Origin: Marinobacter piscis
Lineage (GTDB): Bacteria; Pseudomonadota; Gammaproteobacteria; Pseudomonadales; Oleiphilaceae
Reading direction: 5' to 3'
NCBI RefSeq assembly: GCF_007671655.1
Contig: NZ_VCGX01000001.1
Coordinates: 653,917-717,916, forward strand
Length of the DNA: 64,000 nucleotides
Positions within the stretch are counted from its first letter, which is position 1. Each line of letters opens with the position of its first letter. The position numbers were made by a program, and so were the translations under genes. The notes beneath the pieces are model-generated. The model had not been told where the DNA came from and did no database searches. It saw only the letters and a list, made by a program, of their open reading frames with translations. Shown here piece after piece: positions 8,570-22,059 of this stretch.

Positions 8570-9196
8570 ATGATCCTCGTTCATCACTTAAACGATTCGC
8601 GCTCACAGCGTATTCTCTGGTTGCTCGAAGAACTGGGCCTTGAGTACGACATTAAACGCTATGAGCGTGATTCGGTTACACATCTGGCGCCACCAGAGCT
8701 GTTGCGCATTCACCCACTGGGTAAGTCGCCGGTCATTGAAGACGGCAGTTTCATCATCCATGAATCCGGGGCAATTATTGATTATCTCATCAGAAAATAT
8801 GCTGGAGACCTCCTGCACCCTACTCCTGAAAGCCGGGCGTATGAGCAATATGTGCAGTGGCTTCACTACGCTGAGGGATCGGCAATGCTTCCTCTGCTGT
8901 TAAAGGTTTATGTTGATCCTCTGGGAGATGGAGGTGCAGCTCTGCAGCCGCGCATAAACAGCGAACTGGATAATCATTTGGGTTTTTTAGAAGCTTCGCT
9001 GGAGGGTAAAACCTTTCTGCTAGACGATCTGTTCAGTGCCGCAGATATCCAGATGAGCTTTGTTGGGGAGATTGCAGGCTCGTTTGGTCTATTACACCAA
9101 CGTCCTAACCTGACAGCTTGGATCAAGCGGCTCCAAGCCCGCCCAGCATACCAATCCGCCTTAACAAGAGGTGGTACCTACCGTTTAGCCGACTAG
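8570..9196 (+). CDS. Glutathione S-transferase
   Basis: A 208-residue cytosolic GST. The N-terminal thioredoxin-fold domain carries the glutathione-binding segment GKSPVIEDGSFIIHESGAIIDYL, and an all-helical C-terminal domain follows (LFSAADIQMSF). Members conjugate glutathione to electrophiles. The start ATG 8570 has TTCCGGAG about 10 bases upstream. It is transcribed divergently from the NemR-like repressor, with a matching operator in the shared intergenic region. It therefore belongs with the electrophile-response genes to its left. The GST class is not assigned. Confidence 0.9.
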   Translation: MILVHHLNDSRSQRILWLLEELGLEYDIKRYERDSVTHLAPPELLRIHPLGKSPVIEDGSFIIHESGAIIDYLIRKYAGDLLHPTPESRAYEQYVQWLHYAEGSAMLPLLLKVYVDPLGDGGAALQPRINSELDNHLGFLEASLEGKTFLLDDLFSAADIQMSFVGEIAGSFGLLHQRPNLTAWIKRLQARPAYQSALTRGGTYRLAD

Positions 9197-9214
9197 TATA
9201 AAACCTGTAGGCTC

Positions 9215-9270
9215 GATTGAGGTGTTTAGTGTGAATGGCAGAAAGCCATAATCCATTAAACACCTCAATC
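9215..9270. repeat. Long inverted repeat, possible terminator hairpin or element remnant
   Basis: GATTGAGGTGTTTA (9215-9228) is repeated inverted and without mismatch at 9257-9270. An inner GGC/GCC pair lies near the loop. It begins 19 bp after the GST stop. There is no T-tract after either arm, so it is an unusual terminator. A small transposon-like remnant is possible. Confidence 0.6.
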
Positions 9271-9319
9271 AACGCCTTCCTGGTTGTTCAGGACAACCCT
9301 GCGGTTAACCTTACCGGTA

Positions 9320-9792
9320 TTATTCCCAGCGCTCTATTAATTCACCGTCTCCGGGCACTTGCACTCTATAACTTGAATACAAGCCCATCAGTGCAGGGTG
9401 CTTCCGCGCCTCATTCAAACTACTTTCGCTCGAGGCGTCCGGTAGTTGTGCTACCGCCACCAGATACTGCTTGTCTTGCTGAAGAATGAATCCGCCCGGC
9501 ACAATGTTGAACAAATGACCGGATACCGCCGTCAACCCCACATAAAGCACAATATCCCGGAATTCTTCCAGAGGCGTCAGCCGCCCCCGAATATTCAGCA
9601 GCAACTGAAACTGGCTATCATCCGGTGCCGGTTCGGCGCCCAGTTGCCCCGCAGCTACCTGTCGGTTCTGCGCACGCACGGCCGCCACTACTGTAGTGGT
9701 TCGCCTGGCGTATCTTGGCTTGAGCTGTCATTCTCACAGCCAGACAGAATAAAACCCGCTAAAACCAGCACCGCAGATAGCCTTAAATTCAT
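9320..9792 (-). pseudogene. Frameshifted small lipoprotein gene
   Basis: ATG 9792 opens a good lipoprotein signal peptide (MNLRLSAVLVLAGFILSGCE, lipobox LSGC) that stops after 34 codons at TAG, near 9690. The next 120 codons or so are open in a different frame and read as a soluble domain (VAAVRAQNRQ ... GGFILQQDKQYLVAVAQLP ... GELIERWE) ending at 9320. That frame has no start or signal of its own. The simplest reading is one secreted lipoprotein broken by a single-base indel near 9690-9735. The family is not recognised. Confidence 0.55.
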
Positions 9793-9939
9793 CGACTCAT
9801 TCCTTTTGACTTTACTTTCGATAGGCGAGGCTATGGGACTAACCGAACTAACATTGGCGCGTCAGCCGGGGAGACCCAATAATGTGCGGGGGATTATGTT
9901 GAGAGAGGGGGGAGTAATAATTACTAGCCAATATTCAAG

Positions 9940-9958
9940 TTATCACCTTGGGTGATAA
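9940..9958. promoter_or_regulatory. Perfect palindrome between the broken lipoprotein and a LysR gene
   Basis: TTATCACC-TTG-GGTGATAA is a perfect 8-bp inverted repeat. It lies beyond the stop of the LysR gene at 10030, about 150 bp upstream of the lipoprotein start at 9792. It looks like an operator rather than a terminator, because no T-run follows. The binding protein is unknown. Confidence 0.45.
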
Positions 9959-10029
9959 TTTGTTCATCAGAACGGAGATGCCTCATCAACCGGCCATGAG
10001 GTATGGCCAGTTGACAGGCGTCGAGGAGA

Positions 10030-10956
10030 TCAGCATTTCGGGGATGCCATGATTTCGTGCCAACGCTGTTGAAGGAGCCGCTCGATGTGCCCCTTCATCC
10101 AGATCACGCCGGGATCACGATCATGACGTGCATGCCAGATCAGATAGAGGCTTGTGGGATCGACCTCAAATGGCAATTCCCCCATCCACAGACCATTTAC
10201 AAAACCGCAATCCTGACTGATGAGTTCAGGTACAGCAGCAATCAGATTCGTTTCCCTGAGGACCTGAGGAACGATTGAAAAGTGGTTGACCGTTGTTGCA
10301 ATCCGTCTACTCAGCCCTTTCTGGTCGAGATAGCTGTCTACGAAGCCATGCGCATCCCCAGACATAGTCACCAAAAGGTGGCGCGCTTCGAGAAATTCCT
10401 CCATAGTGATTTTTTTCCCCGCGAGCGGATGATCTTCACGCATGGCCAATACATAGCCACCCTGAAATAGCCAGGTGCTGCGAAGGCTGTGATCATGCTG
10501 GTTCAGCATACCAACAGCAAGATCAACATGGGCTTCACGCAAATTCTCATGGGTGCCCTCGGGGGTATATGGGACAGCATGAACATCTACGCCCGGCGCT
10601 TCTTCTTCCAGCAACTTAATTAGCGGGCGCCAGACCATTTCGACAATCATGTCCGTTACCGCCAGACGAAATTTTCTTTTCGACGTGCCGGGGTCAAACT
10701 GAGTGGCGCTAACGGCGTTGGTCAGTGCAAACATCGGCCCACCAACCTGATCCCAAAGGCTCAGGGCATATGATGTGGGCTCAATATTCCTACCTTTACG
10801 CACAAATACCGGGTCGTTCCAGATATGACGCATTCTGGAAATCGCATTTGACACAGCTGGCTGAGTCATTGCGAGCCGCTCGGCTGCCCGGGTAACAGAA
10901 CGCTCTGTCATTATGGCATCAAAAATATAGAGCAATTGGAGCTCTTGAGTTTTCAT
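10030..10956 (-). CDS. LysR-family transcriptional regulator
   Basis: About 308 residues. The N-terminal helix-turn-helix is plain (LLYIFDAIMTERSVTRAAERLAMTQPAVSNAISRMR), with an effector-binding domain behind it. ATG 10956 is chosen over the in-frame TTG just upstream. The protein resembles NodD/PcpR-like LysR regulators (recalled similarity). No target is obvious: the thioredoxin gene behind it is read in the same direction, and the gene in front is broken. It could be a global or distant regulator. Confidence 0.87.
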   Translation of the reverse strand: MKTQELQLLYIFDAIMTERSVTRAAERLAMTQPAVSNAISRMRHIWNDPVFVRKGRNIEPTSYALSLWDQVGGPMFALTNAVSATQFDPGTSKRKFRLAVTDMIVEMVWRPLIKLLEEEAPGVDVHAVPYTPEGTHENLREAHVDLAVGMLNQHDHSLRSTWLFQGGYVLAMREDHPLAGKKITMEEFLEARHLLVTMSGDAHGFVDSYLDQKGLSRRIATTVNHFSIVPQVLRETNLIAAVPELISQDCGFVNGLWMGELPFEVDPTSLYLIWHARHDRDPGVIWMKGHIERLLQQRWHEIMASPKC

Positions 10957-11021
10957 CAAAACATACCTGAGTGAATGTGCTATCGCTCGCTAGTCAACTT
11001 GAGGGCACGCTTCTATCACCG

Positions 11022-11345
11022 TTAAAGATGACCTTTCACGAACGTGCGAAGCTGACTCAAACTGCTCGCCCCTGTTTGCTGGGCAAGAACACCTCCATCT
11101 CGAAAAAGTGCCAACGTCGGAATGCCCCGGATTCGCAGTTTCGCGGTAATTTCCGGGCTATCATCAACGTTTACTTTGGCAACGGTCAACTGTCCATCAA
11201 ACTCGTCCGCAATTTCTTCCAGAAGGGGCGCGACGGTTTTACAGGGGCCACACCAAGGTGCCCAGAAATCAACCAATACCACCTGGTCACTCTTTAAGAC
11301 GGCCTCGTCAAAACTAGCGTCAGTTACATGAATAACGTCAGTCAC
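11022..11345 (-). CDS. trxA: Thioredoxin
   Basis: A 107-residue cytoplasmic thioredoxin with the full fold and the active site WCGPC (C32, C35), plus the cis-proline segment RGIPTL. It reduces protein disulfides using thioredoxin reductase. The start is GTG at 11345, preceded by GGGAGGA. It stands alone, in front of a LysR gene on the same strand. It may be a second thioredoxin rather than the housekeeping one, which in many gammaproteobacteria neighbours rho (inference). Confidence 0.93.
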   Translation of the reverse strand: MTDVIHVTDASFDEAVLKSDQVVLVDFWAPWCGPCKTVAPLLEEIADEFDGQLTVAKVNVDDSPEITAKLRIRGIPTLALFRDGGVLAQQTGASSLSQLRTFVKGHL

Positions 11346-11671
11346 CTCAAATCCTCCCGTAATGTCATAACGTCTCTCTACTATGTGACCGACTTACCGG
11401 GGATACCAATTTCACGAACATATAAATTGTATTCACCTGCGTGATACCGACGAGAAGCCCTGCGATATAGTCCCTGTCTGTTTGGGTCGGGGGAAACTGT
11501 CGTTATCAGTAGAGATTGCAAGCGCCTGACATAACCTCAGGTGATATATCGCATACTGATTCCGAATTATTCACTCACGCTCCTAAACCACATACTTCCC
11601 TCCATCTGGTCTCGGGTCACTTATGACATCGGGATGTACATTTACTCATCTGAAGATTGGAGAAGAGAGTT
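11346..11671. other. 326-bp intergenic region, promoters only
   Basis: This lies between the thioredoxin gene (leftward) and a small exported-peptide gene (rightward). No open frame with a ribosome site was seen. The segments TATTCACCTGCGTGATA (near 11430) and CAGGTGATATATCGC (near 11540) vaguely echo the palindrome at 9940, but not well enough to call operators. Confidence 0.4.
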
Positions 11672-11848
11672 ATGCGCAAGACTGCCCTGCTCACTATTGC
11701 ATCCCTCGTGGCAATCACAGCCCTACCTGTACAGGCATCTCTGGCAGACCGGAAATCAGACGAGGCAAGAGTAGAGCCAGCCGAACCGGCTCCATACAGC
11801 GGCCAAACTGTGATTCGAGGTGAAGTACAGTCTGAAAGGCATAGTTAA
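11672..11848 (+). CDS. Small exported peptide of unknown function
   Basis: A 58-residue frame starting at ATG 11672, with GGAGAAGAGAG just upstream. The first 27 residues form a clear Sec signal (RKTALLTIASLVAITALPVQA), likely cut after VQA. The mature part is about 30 residues, charged and proline-rich (DRKSDEARVEPAEPAPYSG). It has no cysteine and no recognised domain. The signal peptide and ribosome site make it likely to be real, but its function is unknown. Confidence 0.6.
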   Translation: MRKTALLTIASLVAITALPVQASLADRKSDEARVEPAEPAPYSGQTVIRGEVQSERHS

Positions 11849-11875
11849 ATAATAAGCGTTTGGTTTTTTTGCGAA

Positions 11876-11891
11876 GCACCAAGGACGGTGC
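11876..11891 (+). terminator. Weak hairpin after the small exported-peptide gene
   Basis: GCACC-AAGGAC-GGTGC is followed by GTTTTC, 28 bp after the stop at 11848. The stem is short, so this is a tentative call. Confidence 0.3.
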
Positions 11892-11954
11892 GTTTTCAAA
11901 CCCCCAACTTGTCATATTCAGTTCATACTGAACAGAGATCAATCGAGGACTGAC

Positions 11955-13787
11955 CTACTCAACCGTTACACTTTTCGCGAGGTTTCTGGGCTGGTCCACA
12001 TCCGTGCCCTTGAGCACCGCCACATGATACGACAGCAATTGTAGGGGAACCGTGTACACGATCGGGGCGGTAATCTCGTGAACCTCCGGCAGCTGCAATA
12101 CGTGGGTGTTGTGCTCCGGGTTTACATTTGCGGCACGGTCGGCAAACACAAACAGCTCACCACCCCGGGCACGCACTTCTTCCAGGTTCGATTTCAGTTT
12201 CTCGGCCATACTGTTATTCGGGGCTACCGTGATCACCGGCATATCACTGTCTACCAGTGCCAGCGGACCATGCTTGAGCTCCCCGGCCGGATAGGCTTCC
12301 GCGTGTATATAGGAGATTTCTTTCAGCTTCAGGGCACCTTCCAGGGCAACCGGGAATTGCGAGCCACGGCCCAGAAAAAGCGCATGGTGTTTGTCCATGA
12401 AACGCCTAGACATCTTTGCAATGTCTGCATCCAGAGCCAGTATATCGTTGACCTGACCCGGCACCAGGTGCAGGGCTTTAACAATCTCCGCTTCACGGTT
12501 CTCGCTCAGACCATTGGTACGCGCAAGCGCCAGAGTGAAAATCAGCAAAGCGGTCAGCTGGGTGGTAAAAGCTTTGGTAGAAGCAACGCCGATTTCCGGG
12601 CCGGCCTGGGTCATGATGACCAGATCAGATTCGCGTACCAGAGAGCTGCCCGGGACGTTACAGATCGCCAGTGCCGCCCGGAAGCCGGCTTGTTTGGCCT
12701 GACGCAGTGCCGCCAGGGTGTCGGCGGTCTCACCCGACTGGGAAATGCACAAAAACAGCGTGTCTTTCTGGATAACATGCTTGCGGTAGCGGAACTCAGA
12801 CGCCACTTCTACGGAACAGGGCACTCCGGCCAGATCCTCAATCCAGTAACGGGCCACCATGCCGGCGTGATAGCTGGTACCACAGGCGATAATCTGTACA
12901 TGGCGAATGTCTTGCAGCAGCTCACCTGCTTCTGTGCCCAAGGCCTGCTCAAGTACACGTGATTCGGTTACCCGGCCTTCCATAGTGGCCTTAATCACTC
13001 TCGGCTGCTCGTGGATTTCCTTGAGCATGAAGTGCCGGTACTCGCCTTTATCCGCAGAGTCGGCGCTGTGCTCAAAGCGGCTCACGGCACGCTCAACAGG
13101 TGTTCCTTCACGGTCATGGATGTCGATACGATCCCGGCGGATATCGGCAAGGTCGCCTTCTTCCAGGAACATGAAACGGTCGGTTACAGGCAGCAATGCC
13201 AACTGGTCTGAGGCGATGAAATTCTCGCCAATCCCCACGCCCACAACCAGAGGGCTGCCCTCACGGCAGACCACCATGCGATGGGGTTCATCGGCATGGA
13301 CGACGGCGAGCGCATAGGCCCCGCGCAGGCGCGTAACGGAGGTTTTTACCGCCTGGTAGAGATCGCCCAGCTCGCGGAAGTTTTTTTCAATCAGGTGCAC
13401 AACCACTTCGGTGTCGGTCTGGGAGCTGAACCCGAAACCCTCGGCTTTGAGCTCTTCGCGCAGTTCCTGATAATTCTCGATGATGCCGTTGTGCACGATC
13501 GCCAGGCGGTCGCCGGACATGTGTGGGTGCGCATTGACCTGTGACGGTTCACCGTGGGTGGCCCAACGGGTATGGGCAATCCCGAGGTAGCCGGAAAGAG
13601 GGTTGGTGTCTATGGCCGCTGCCAGGGAGGCCACTTTGCCGACTTCGCGGGCGCGCTGAACAGCGCTCTTGCCGTCTACCACCGCCATACCTGCAGAGTC
13701 GTAGCCCCGGTATTCCAGCCGTCGCAGTCCTTCAAGAAGTATACCCTGAACGTCCCGTTCCGAAACTGCACCTACAATGCCGCACAT
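11955..13787 (-). CDS. glmS: Glutamine--fructose-6-phosphate aminotransferase (isomerizing)
   Basis: It makes glucosamine-6-phosphate from fructose-6-phosphate and glutamine, the first step to UDP-GlcNAc for peptidoglycan and LPS. The 610-residue length is standard. The N-terminus MCGIVGA exposes the nucleophilic cysteine of the class II glutaminase domain. Two SIS sugar-isomerase domains follow ([23 protein letters not shown]) and the chain ends LAKSVTVE, the conserved C-terminal tail. It lies 57 bp downstream of glmU on the same strand, so the two form an operon for the same pathway. Confidence 0.97.
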   Translation of the reverse strand: MCGIVGAVSERDVQGILLEGLRRLEYRGYDSAGMAVVDGKSAVQRAREVGKVASLAAAIDTNPLSGYLGIAHTRWATHGEPSQVNAHPHMSGDRLAIVHNGIIENYQELREELKAEGFGFSSQTDTEVVVHLIEKNFRELGDLYQAVKTSVTRLRGAYALAVVHADEPHRMVVCREGSPLVVGVGIGENFIASDQLALLPVTDRFMFLEEGDLADIRRDRIDIHDREGTPVERAVSRFEHSADSADKGEYRHFMLKEIHEQPRVIKATMEGRVTESRVLEQALGTEAGELLQDIRHVQIIACGTSYHAGMVARYWIEDLAGVPCSVEVASEFRYRKHVIQKDTLFLCISQSGETADTLAALRQAKQAGFRAALAICNVPGSSLVRESDLVIMTQAGPEIGVASTKAFTTQLTALLIFTLALARTNGLSENREAEIVKALHLVPGQVNDILALDADIAKMSRRFMDKHHALFLGRGSQFPVALEGALKLKEISYIHAEAYPAGELKHGPLALVDSDMPVITVAPNNSMAEKLKSNLEEVRARGGELFVFADRAANVNPEHNTHVLQLPEVHEITAPIVYTVPLQLLSYHVAVLKGTDVDQPRNLAKSVTVE

Positions 13788-13844
13788 ACTGTTGTTCCTG
13801 CTGGTAATGAATGTTGTGGTGAGAACGCCGGAACGCGCCCGACC

Positions 13845-15209
13845 TCAGTGCTTTTCCGGCTTTTTCCAACCGGAGATGTTGCGCTGCCGGCCCCTGGCGA
13901 TTGCAAGTTCCTGTTCGGGCACGTCTCGGGTGATTGTTGATCCGGCCCCCACAGTGGCTCCTTCAGACACTGTAACCGGCGCTACCAGCGAAGTGTTGGA
14001 GCCTACAAACACGCCGTCGCCAAGAACAGTCTGATACTTGTTCACTCCATCATAGTTGCAGGTGATGGTGCCTGCACCCACGTTTACATCCGTACCCAGG
14101 GTAGAGTCACCAACATAGCTGAGGTGGTTAATCTTGCTACCCTCGCCTACACGGGTTTTTTTGGTTTCAACAAAGTTACCCACTTTGGTGTTCGCACCCA
14201 GCTGGGTGCCCGGACGCAGCCGGGCAAAGGGCCCAACCTGAGCGTTAGGGCCTACACTGGCCTGCTCAATCACGCTATGGGCCTGAATCCGGGCACCGTC
14301 TGCAATGTCGGCATCGGTAATAACACAGCCGGGGCCTATGGAGACATCACTACCCAGAGTTACCTTGCCATTGAAAACCACGTTCACATCAATCAGCACG
14401 TCGTTACCGATGCTGAGCTCACCGCGCACATCAACCCGCGCCGGATCGGCCAGGGTCGCTCCCTCGGTCATCAGGCGTTCGGCTTCGCGGCTCTGGTACC
14501 AGCGCTCCAGCTCAGCCAGCTGCAACCGGTTGTTCACCCCCTGAACTTCAAACGGATTCCCGGGCTGCGCCACGCTCACCTTCATGCCCGCCTGTCCGGC
14601 CATGGCGATAATATCGGTCAGGTAATACTCACCCTGAGCGTTACTGCTGGAAAGCTGCGGCAGCCAGGTTTTCAGGTGACGTGCGCTCACGGCCAGAATA
14701 CCGGTATTTACTTCGCAGATTGCCAGCTGCTCGGTGGTCGCGTCTTTCTGCTCGACAATCGCCGTTACCTCGCCGGCCGGGTTACGCAAAATCCGTCCGT
14801 AGCCCTGGGGGTCATCCAGTGTCACCGTCAACAGGCCCAGCGTCTCCTCGTCCAGGTCCTGAACCAGACCCTGAAGTGTTTCCGCAGTTGTCAGGGGAAC
14901 GTCACCGTATAACACCAGTACACGGGCATTGTCAGGCAGCTCGGGCAAAGCCTGTGCCACCGCATGGCCGGTACCTAACTGTTCCTCCTGAATCACCCAG
15001 TGAACGCTGTAGCTATCGGTGGCAGCCTTTACCTGATCCGCACCATGGCCAATCACCCCATGTATTGTTTCTGCCCCCAGTGTCCGGGCTGTTTCAATAA
15101 CGTGATGCAGCATGGGCCGCCCGGCCACTTTGTGCAGGACCTTTGGCATCGATGATTTCATCCTTGAGCCCTGGCCTGCGGCCAGAATAACAACGTGCAA
15201 CGGTGACAT
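13845..15209 (-). CDS. glmU: Bifunctional UDP-GlcNAc pyrophosphorylase / glucosamine-1-phosphate acetyltransferase
   Basis: 454 residues, the normal length. The N-terminal half is a nucleotidyltransferase with [20 protein letters not shown]. The C-terminal half is a left-handed beta-helix of hexapeptide repeats ([24 protein letters not shown]) carrying the acetyltransferase site. It converts GlcN-1-P to GlcNAc-1-P and then to UDP-GlcNAc, following GlmS and GlmM. It precedes glmS in a leftward operon lying beyond the ATP synthase genes, as in enteric bacteria. Confidence 0.97.
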   Translation of the reverse strand: MSPLHVVILAAGQGSRMKSSMPKVLHKVAGRPMLHHVIETARTLGAETIHGVIGHGADQVKAATDSYSVHWVIQEEQLGTGHAVAQALPELPDNARVLVLYGDVPLTTAETLQGLVQDLDEETLGLLTVTLDDPQGYGRILRNPAGEVTAIVEQKDATTEQLAICEVNTGILAVSARHLKTWLPQLSSSNAQGEYYLTDIIAMAGQAGMKVSVAQPGNPFEVQGVNNRLQLAELERWYQSREAERLMTEGATLADPARVDVRGELSIGNDVLIDVNVVFNGKVTLGSDVSIGPGCVITDADIADGARIQAHSVIEQASVGPNAQVGPFARLRPGTQLGANTKVGNFVETKKTRVGEGSKINHLSYVGDSTLGTDVNVGAGTITCNYDGVNKYQTVLGDGVFVGSNTSLVAPVTVSEGATVGAGSTITRDVPEQELAIARGRQRNISGWKKPEKH

Positions 15210-15264
15210 AGGGTATAGGCTCCCTTACAAAGTGGAGGTTAATTCAATGGTTGTTCATATAATA

Positions 15265-15356
15265 AAAAAGCCGCATCACCGGCGTGGATAACCGGCATTG
15301 TAATCACCCTTAAAGGCTGTACAACACCCGCTCCCCACACCAGGATGCGGCTTTTT
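15265..15356 (-). terminator. Terminator of the ATP synthase operon with an unusually long loop
   Basis: AAAAAGCCGCATC (15265-15277) and GATGCGGCTTTTT (15344-15356) are perfect 13-bp inverted partners separated by 66 bp. Read leftward, the second arm ends in a run of six T. It sits 25 bp beyond the atpC stop. The loop contains a further CCGG pair that may fold. Confidence 0.7.
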
Positions 15357-15380
15357 CGGGGCAAGCCCGTAGCAAACGCT

Positions 15381-15803
15381 TTAACGAACGTTCTTGCGCA
15401 GTTTTTGCAGCGTGCGCAGCTGAGCAGCCGCTTCGGCCAGTTCTGCTGCCGCACGCGAATACTCAAACTCACCCGTTTTATTCGCCAGTGCTGCTTCAGC
15501 GTCTTTCTGAGCCTGCACTGCGGCAGCCTCATCAACATCTTTTGCACGCACTGCGGTATCGGCCATCAGGGTTACCAGGCTGGGCTGTACTTCCAGATAC
15601 CCGCCGGAGACATAGAGGATTTCCTCTTCGCCACCCTGTTTGATGATCCGGACTGCCCCCGGTTTCAACGCGGACAGTAACGGAGCATGGCCATACTGAA
15701 TGCCCAACTCACCCTCGGTGCCGGTAGCGATCAGCATCTCTACCAGCCCGGAGTAAATTTTCTTTTCAGCACTTACGACGTCGCAATGTACAGTCATAGC
15801 CAT
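15381..15803 (-). CDS. atpC: ATP synthase epsilon subunit
   Basis: The 140-residue epsilon subunit of F1 is part of the rotating central stalk and inhibits ATP hydrolysis. The N-terminal beta-sandwich starts [19 protein letters not shown] and includes [19 protein letters not shown], the family signature. The C-terminal half is the helical hairpin rich in alanine and glutamate. It is last in the atpIBEFHAGDC operon, followed by a terminator hairpin. Confidence 0.97.
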   Translation of the reverse strand: MAMTVHCDVVSAEKKIYSGLVEMLIATGTEGELGIQYGHAPLLSALKPGAVRIIKQGGEEEILYVSGGYLEVQPSLVTLMADTAVRAKDVDEAAAVQAQKDAEAALANKTGEFEYSRAAAELAEAAAQLRTLQKLRKNVR

Positions 15804-15839
15804 ATCTTCAAGCCTCGTGGATCAGAAAGTGAAAGACGA

Positions 15840-18148
<2,309 letters not shown>

Positions 18149-18214
18149 AGTCACTGCCCTTTCAAGTTAGACACTCATTAGGACCAACAGGCCCGCCGCA
18201 GCGGGCCAGTGGTA

Positions 18215-19759
18215 TTACCAGGTTTGAGTGGTCTTGAATTTCTCCAGTGCAGCTTTGAGACCAGAGGCAACCTCATCATTGTAGGTGCCAGCGGAACCGA
18301 TCTTATCAAGCAGTTCTTTTTGCTCTGCCCGCATCCAGTCAAGCAACTGGGCTTCAAATGCAACAACTTTGTCTACATCAACGTCGTCAAGAAAGCCTTC
18401 GTTGGCGGCAAACAGAACGGTGCCCATTTCAGCAACCGACATCGGGCTGTACTGGCCCTGTTTCATCAGTTCTGTAACGCGCTGACCATGCTCAAGCTGC
18501 TTACGTGTGGCTTCGTCCAGGTCCGATGCGAACTGGGCAAACGCGGCCAGCTCACGGTACTGAGCCAGAGCCAGACGAATATTCCCGCCCAGTTTCTTCA
18601 TGATCTTGGTCTGGGCCGAACCACCAACCCGGGATACCGAGATACCCGCGTTCATCGCCGGACGAATACCGGAGTTGAAGAGGTTGGTTTCGAGGAAGAT
18701 CTGACCGTCCGTAATCGAGATTACGTTCGTCGGTACGAACGCCGAGACGTCACCTGCCTGGGTTTCAATGATCGGCAGGGCTGTCAGGGAGCCGGTCTTG
18801 CCTTTCACTTCACCGTTGGTGAACTTCTCAACGTATTCCGCGTTTACACGGGAGGAACGCTCAAGCAGACGGGAGTGGAGGTAAAACACGTCACCCGGGT
18901 AGGCTTCACGACCCGGTGGACGACGCAGCAGCAGTGAAATCTGACGGTACGCAACCGCCTGCTTGGACAGGTCGTCGTAAATAATAAGGGCATCTTCGCC
19001 ACGATCGCGGAAGTACTCACCCATGGAGGTACCGGCGTAAGGTGCCAGGTACTGCATCGCGGCAGGATCTGCGGCACCCGCAGCAACCACTACCGTGTGG
19101 TCCATAGCGCCATGCTCTTCCAGCTTACGCACAACTGACGCAATGGAAGACTGCTTCTGGCCAACCGCCACATAAATACATTTGATGCCGGTGTTTTTCT
19201 GGTTAATGATGGCGTCGATTGCCACCGCGGTCTTACCAATCTGACGGTCACCGATGATCAGCTCACGCTGACCACGACCAACCGGCACCATGGTATCGAT
19301 GGCCTTGAGGCCTGTCTGAACCGGCTCATCAACCGACTGACGCTCGATTACACCCGGAGCGACTTTTTCGATCGGATCAGTCAGCGTAGTGCCCAGATCG
19401 CCTTTTCCATCGATCGGGTTACCCAGACCATCAACCACACGGCCCAGCAGTTCCGGGCCAACCGGTACTTCCAGTATCCGGCCGGTACAACGCACTTTCT
19501 GGCCTTCTGCCAGACCTTCGTAATCACCCAGTACCACAGCGCCAACTGCATCGCGCTCCAGGTTCAGCGCCATGCCGTAGATGCCGTTGGCGAATTCAAT
19601 CATTTCGCCATACATAACATCGGCCAGGCCGTGGATGAGCACGATGCCATCTGCTACAGACAGAATAGTGCCTTCATTCTTTGCTTCAGAAGAGATGTCG
19701 AGTTGCTCGATTCTCTTTCTGATAATGTCACTGATCTCGGATGGATTCAGTTGCTGCAT
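18215..19759 (-). CDS. atpA: ATP synthase alpha subunit
   Basis: The non-catalytic nucleotide-binding F1 subunit, 514 residues. It has Walker A GDRQIGKT (170-177), the alpha/beta signature [17 protein letters not shown] including the arginine finger, and the N-terminal helix that binds delta. Order and spacing in the operon (27 bp to atpH, 66 bp to atpG) are standard. Confidence 0.98.
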   Translation of the reverse strand: MQQLNPSEISDIIRKRIEQLDISSEAKNEGTILSVADGIVLIHGLADVMYGEMIEFANGIYGMALNLERDAVGAVVLGDYEGLAEGQKVRCTGRILEVPVGPELLGRVVDGLGNPIDGKGDLGTTLTDPIEKVAPGVIERQSVDEPVQTGLKAIDTMVPVGRGQRELIIGDRQIGKTAVAIDAIINQKNTGIKCIYVAVGQKQSSIASVVRKLEEHGAMDHTVVVAAGAADPAAMQYLAPYAGTSMGEYFRDRGEDALIIYDDLSKQAVAYRQISLLLRRPPGREAYPGDVFYLHSRLLERSSRVNAEYVEKFTNGEVKGKTGSLTALPIIETQAGDVSAFVPTNVISITDGQIFLETNLFNSGIRPAMNAGISVSRVGGSAQTKIMKKLGGNIRLALAQYRELAAFAQFASDLDEATRKQLEHGQRVTELMKQGQYSPMSVAEMGTVLFAANEGFLDDVDVDKVVAFEAQLLDWMRAEQKELLDKIGSAGTYNDEVASGLKAALEKFKTTQTW

Positions 19760-19786
19760 GCCTTTGTCCTCAAACTTTTGCTGAAA

Positions 19787-20323
19787 TCAGGAGCCCAGAG
19801 CGTTAGCCATTTTAGCCAGCTTGCCACGGACTGAAGCGTCTATAACCAGATCGCCGGTATTCACCACCACGCCACCGATCAACGAACGATCAACAGCGGT
19901 TTCCAGGGCGACTTTGCGCTCCAGTTTCCTGGATAATGCTTCGGCCAGCTGTTGCTGCTCTTTCTCGGTCATTTCAAACGCTGTGCTGACCTTCATATTC
20001 AGAGTGCGCTCAAGATCTGCGCGATAAAGGTCAAACAGGGCTGAAATTTCCGGCAGCAGTGCCAGGCGCTTGCTTTCAGCAAGAATCAACAGGAAGTTTC
20101 TGAGTGCTTCTGGTGTCTGTTCTTCGGCAATGTCGAAAAACAACTCTGCCTTGCGTTCCTCAGATAAGCCGGGATTGGCCAGGATGTTTTTTACAGCACC
20201 GTCGGCTGCCAACGAACTCATGAAGGCGAGCGCCTGCCCCCAGGCAGCAATGGCGTTTTGCTCTTTAGCGGCATCGAAAGCGGCTTTCGCATAGGGCCGG
20301 GCTAACGTAGTCAGTTCTGCCAT
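19787..20323 (-). CDS. atpH: ATP synthase delta subunit
   Basis: 178 residues. The peripheral-stalk subunit links b to the top of the alpha3-beta3 hexamer. The N-terminus (TLARPYAKAAFDAAKE) and the C-terminal LIGGVVVNTGDLVIDASVRGKL are the family signatures. It follows atpF by 11 bp and precedes atpA. Confidence 0.96.
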   Translation of the reverse strand: MAELTTLARPYAKAAFDAAKEQNAIAAWGQALAFMSSLAADGAVKNILANPGLSEERKAELFFDIAEEQTPEALRNFLLILAESKRLALLPEISALFDLYRADLERTLNMKVSTAFEMTEKEQQQLAEALSRKLERKVALETAVDRSLIGGVVVNTGDLVIDASVRGKLAKMANALGS

Positions 20324-20334
20324 GAAACCCTCGC

Positions 20335-20805
20335 TTAGAGTTGTGCGGCCAGCTTATCCAGCATCTCGCTGTGAGCTTTGGCATCGACAGAGGTTTCCAG
20401 GATCTTTTCTGCACCGGCAACGGCAAGCGTAGCTACCTCTGCTCTGAGTGCGTCGCGAGCCTGAACACGCTCCTGCTGAATTTCCGCCCTGGCTTGCTCA
20501 AGGAGCTTGTCACCTTCTTTGCGGGCATCGTCTTTGGATGCTTCCACAATCTGGGCGGCGCGCTTGTTGGCCTGATCAATAAGAGCAGCAGCTTCTTCTT
20601 TGGCTTCCTGCATTTTCTTGGCAGCATTGTCCTGAGCAAGCTCAAGGTCCAGTGATGCCCGGTCTGCAGCAGAAAGACCATCGGCTATTTTCTTCTGGCG
20701 CGCTTCCATGGCAGCCGTAATCGGCGGCCATACATACTTCACGCAGAACCAGACGAAAATAGCGAAGGCAATCGATTGCCCTATTAACGTAAGGTTTATA
20801 TTCAC
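20335..20805 (-). CDS. atpF: ATP synthase b subunit
   Basis: The 156-residue peripheral-stalk subunit b. It has one N-terminal transmembrane helix ([24 protein letters not shown]), then a long hydrophilic alanine- and glutamate-rich coiled coil that dimerises and reaches F1. Only one b gene is present, as expected for a non-photosynthetic gammaproteobacterium. Confidence 0.96.
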   Translation of the reverse strand: MNINLTLIGQSIAFAIFVWFCVKYVWPPITAAMEARQKKIADGLSAADRASLDLELAQDNAAKKMQEAKEEAAALIDQANKRAAQIVEASKDDARKEGDKLLEQARAEIQQERVQARDALRAEVATLAVAGAEKILETSVDAKAHSEMLDKLAAQL

Positions 20806-20901
20806 GGCAATATACCTCTTGCTATTCGTTGCGTGCTGGAAATAAAAACATCGGATGCCCTGCGCTGATAATCAGTGCAGGGCCCGCATCTCCAGGCTGA
20901 T

Positions 20902-21162
<261 letters not shown>

Positions 21163-21189
21163 TTAAGGGTGCATTTTGTAAAACGTAAT

Positions 21190-22059
<870 letters not shown>

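Noticed and set aside
11876..11891. Strong bidirectional terminator for glmS
   Set aside because: The stem is only 5 bp, and the minus-strand side is followed by an A-run, not a T-run; only a weak plus-strand call was kept.
12078..12962. Long open frame on the plus strand opposite glmS
   Set aside because: It is the antisense shadow of a highly conserved gene, with no ribosome site and no recognisable protein.
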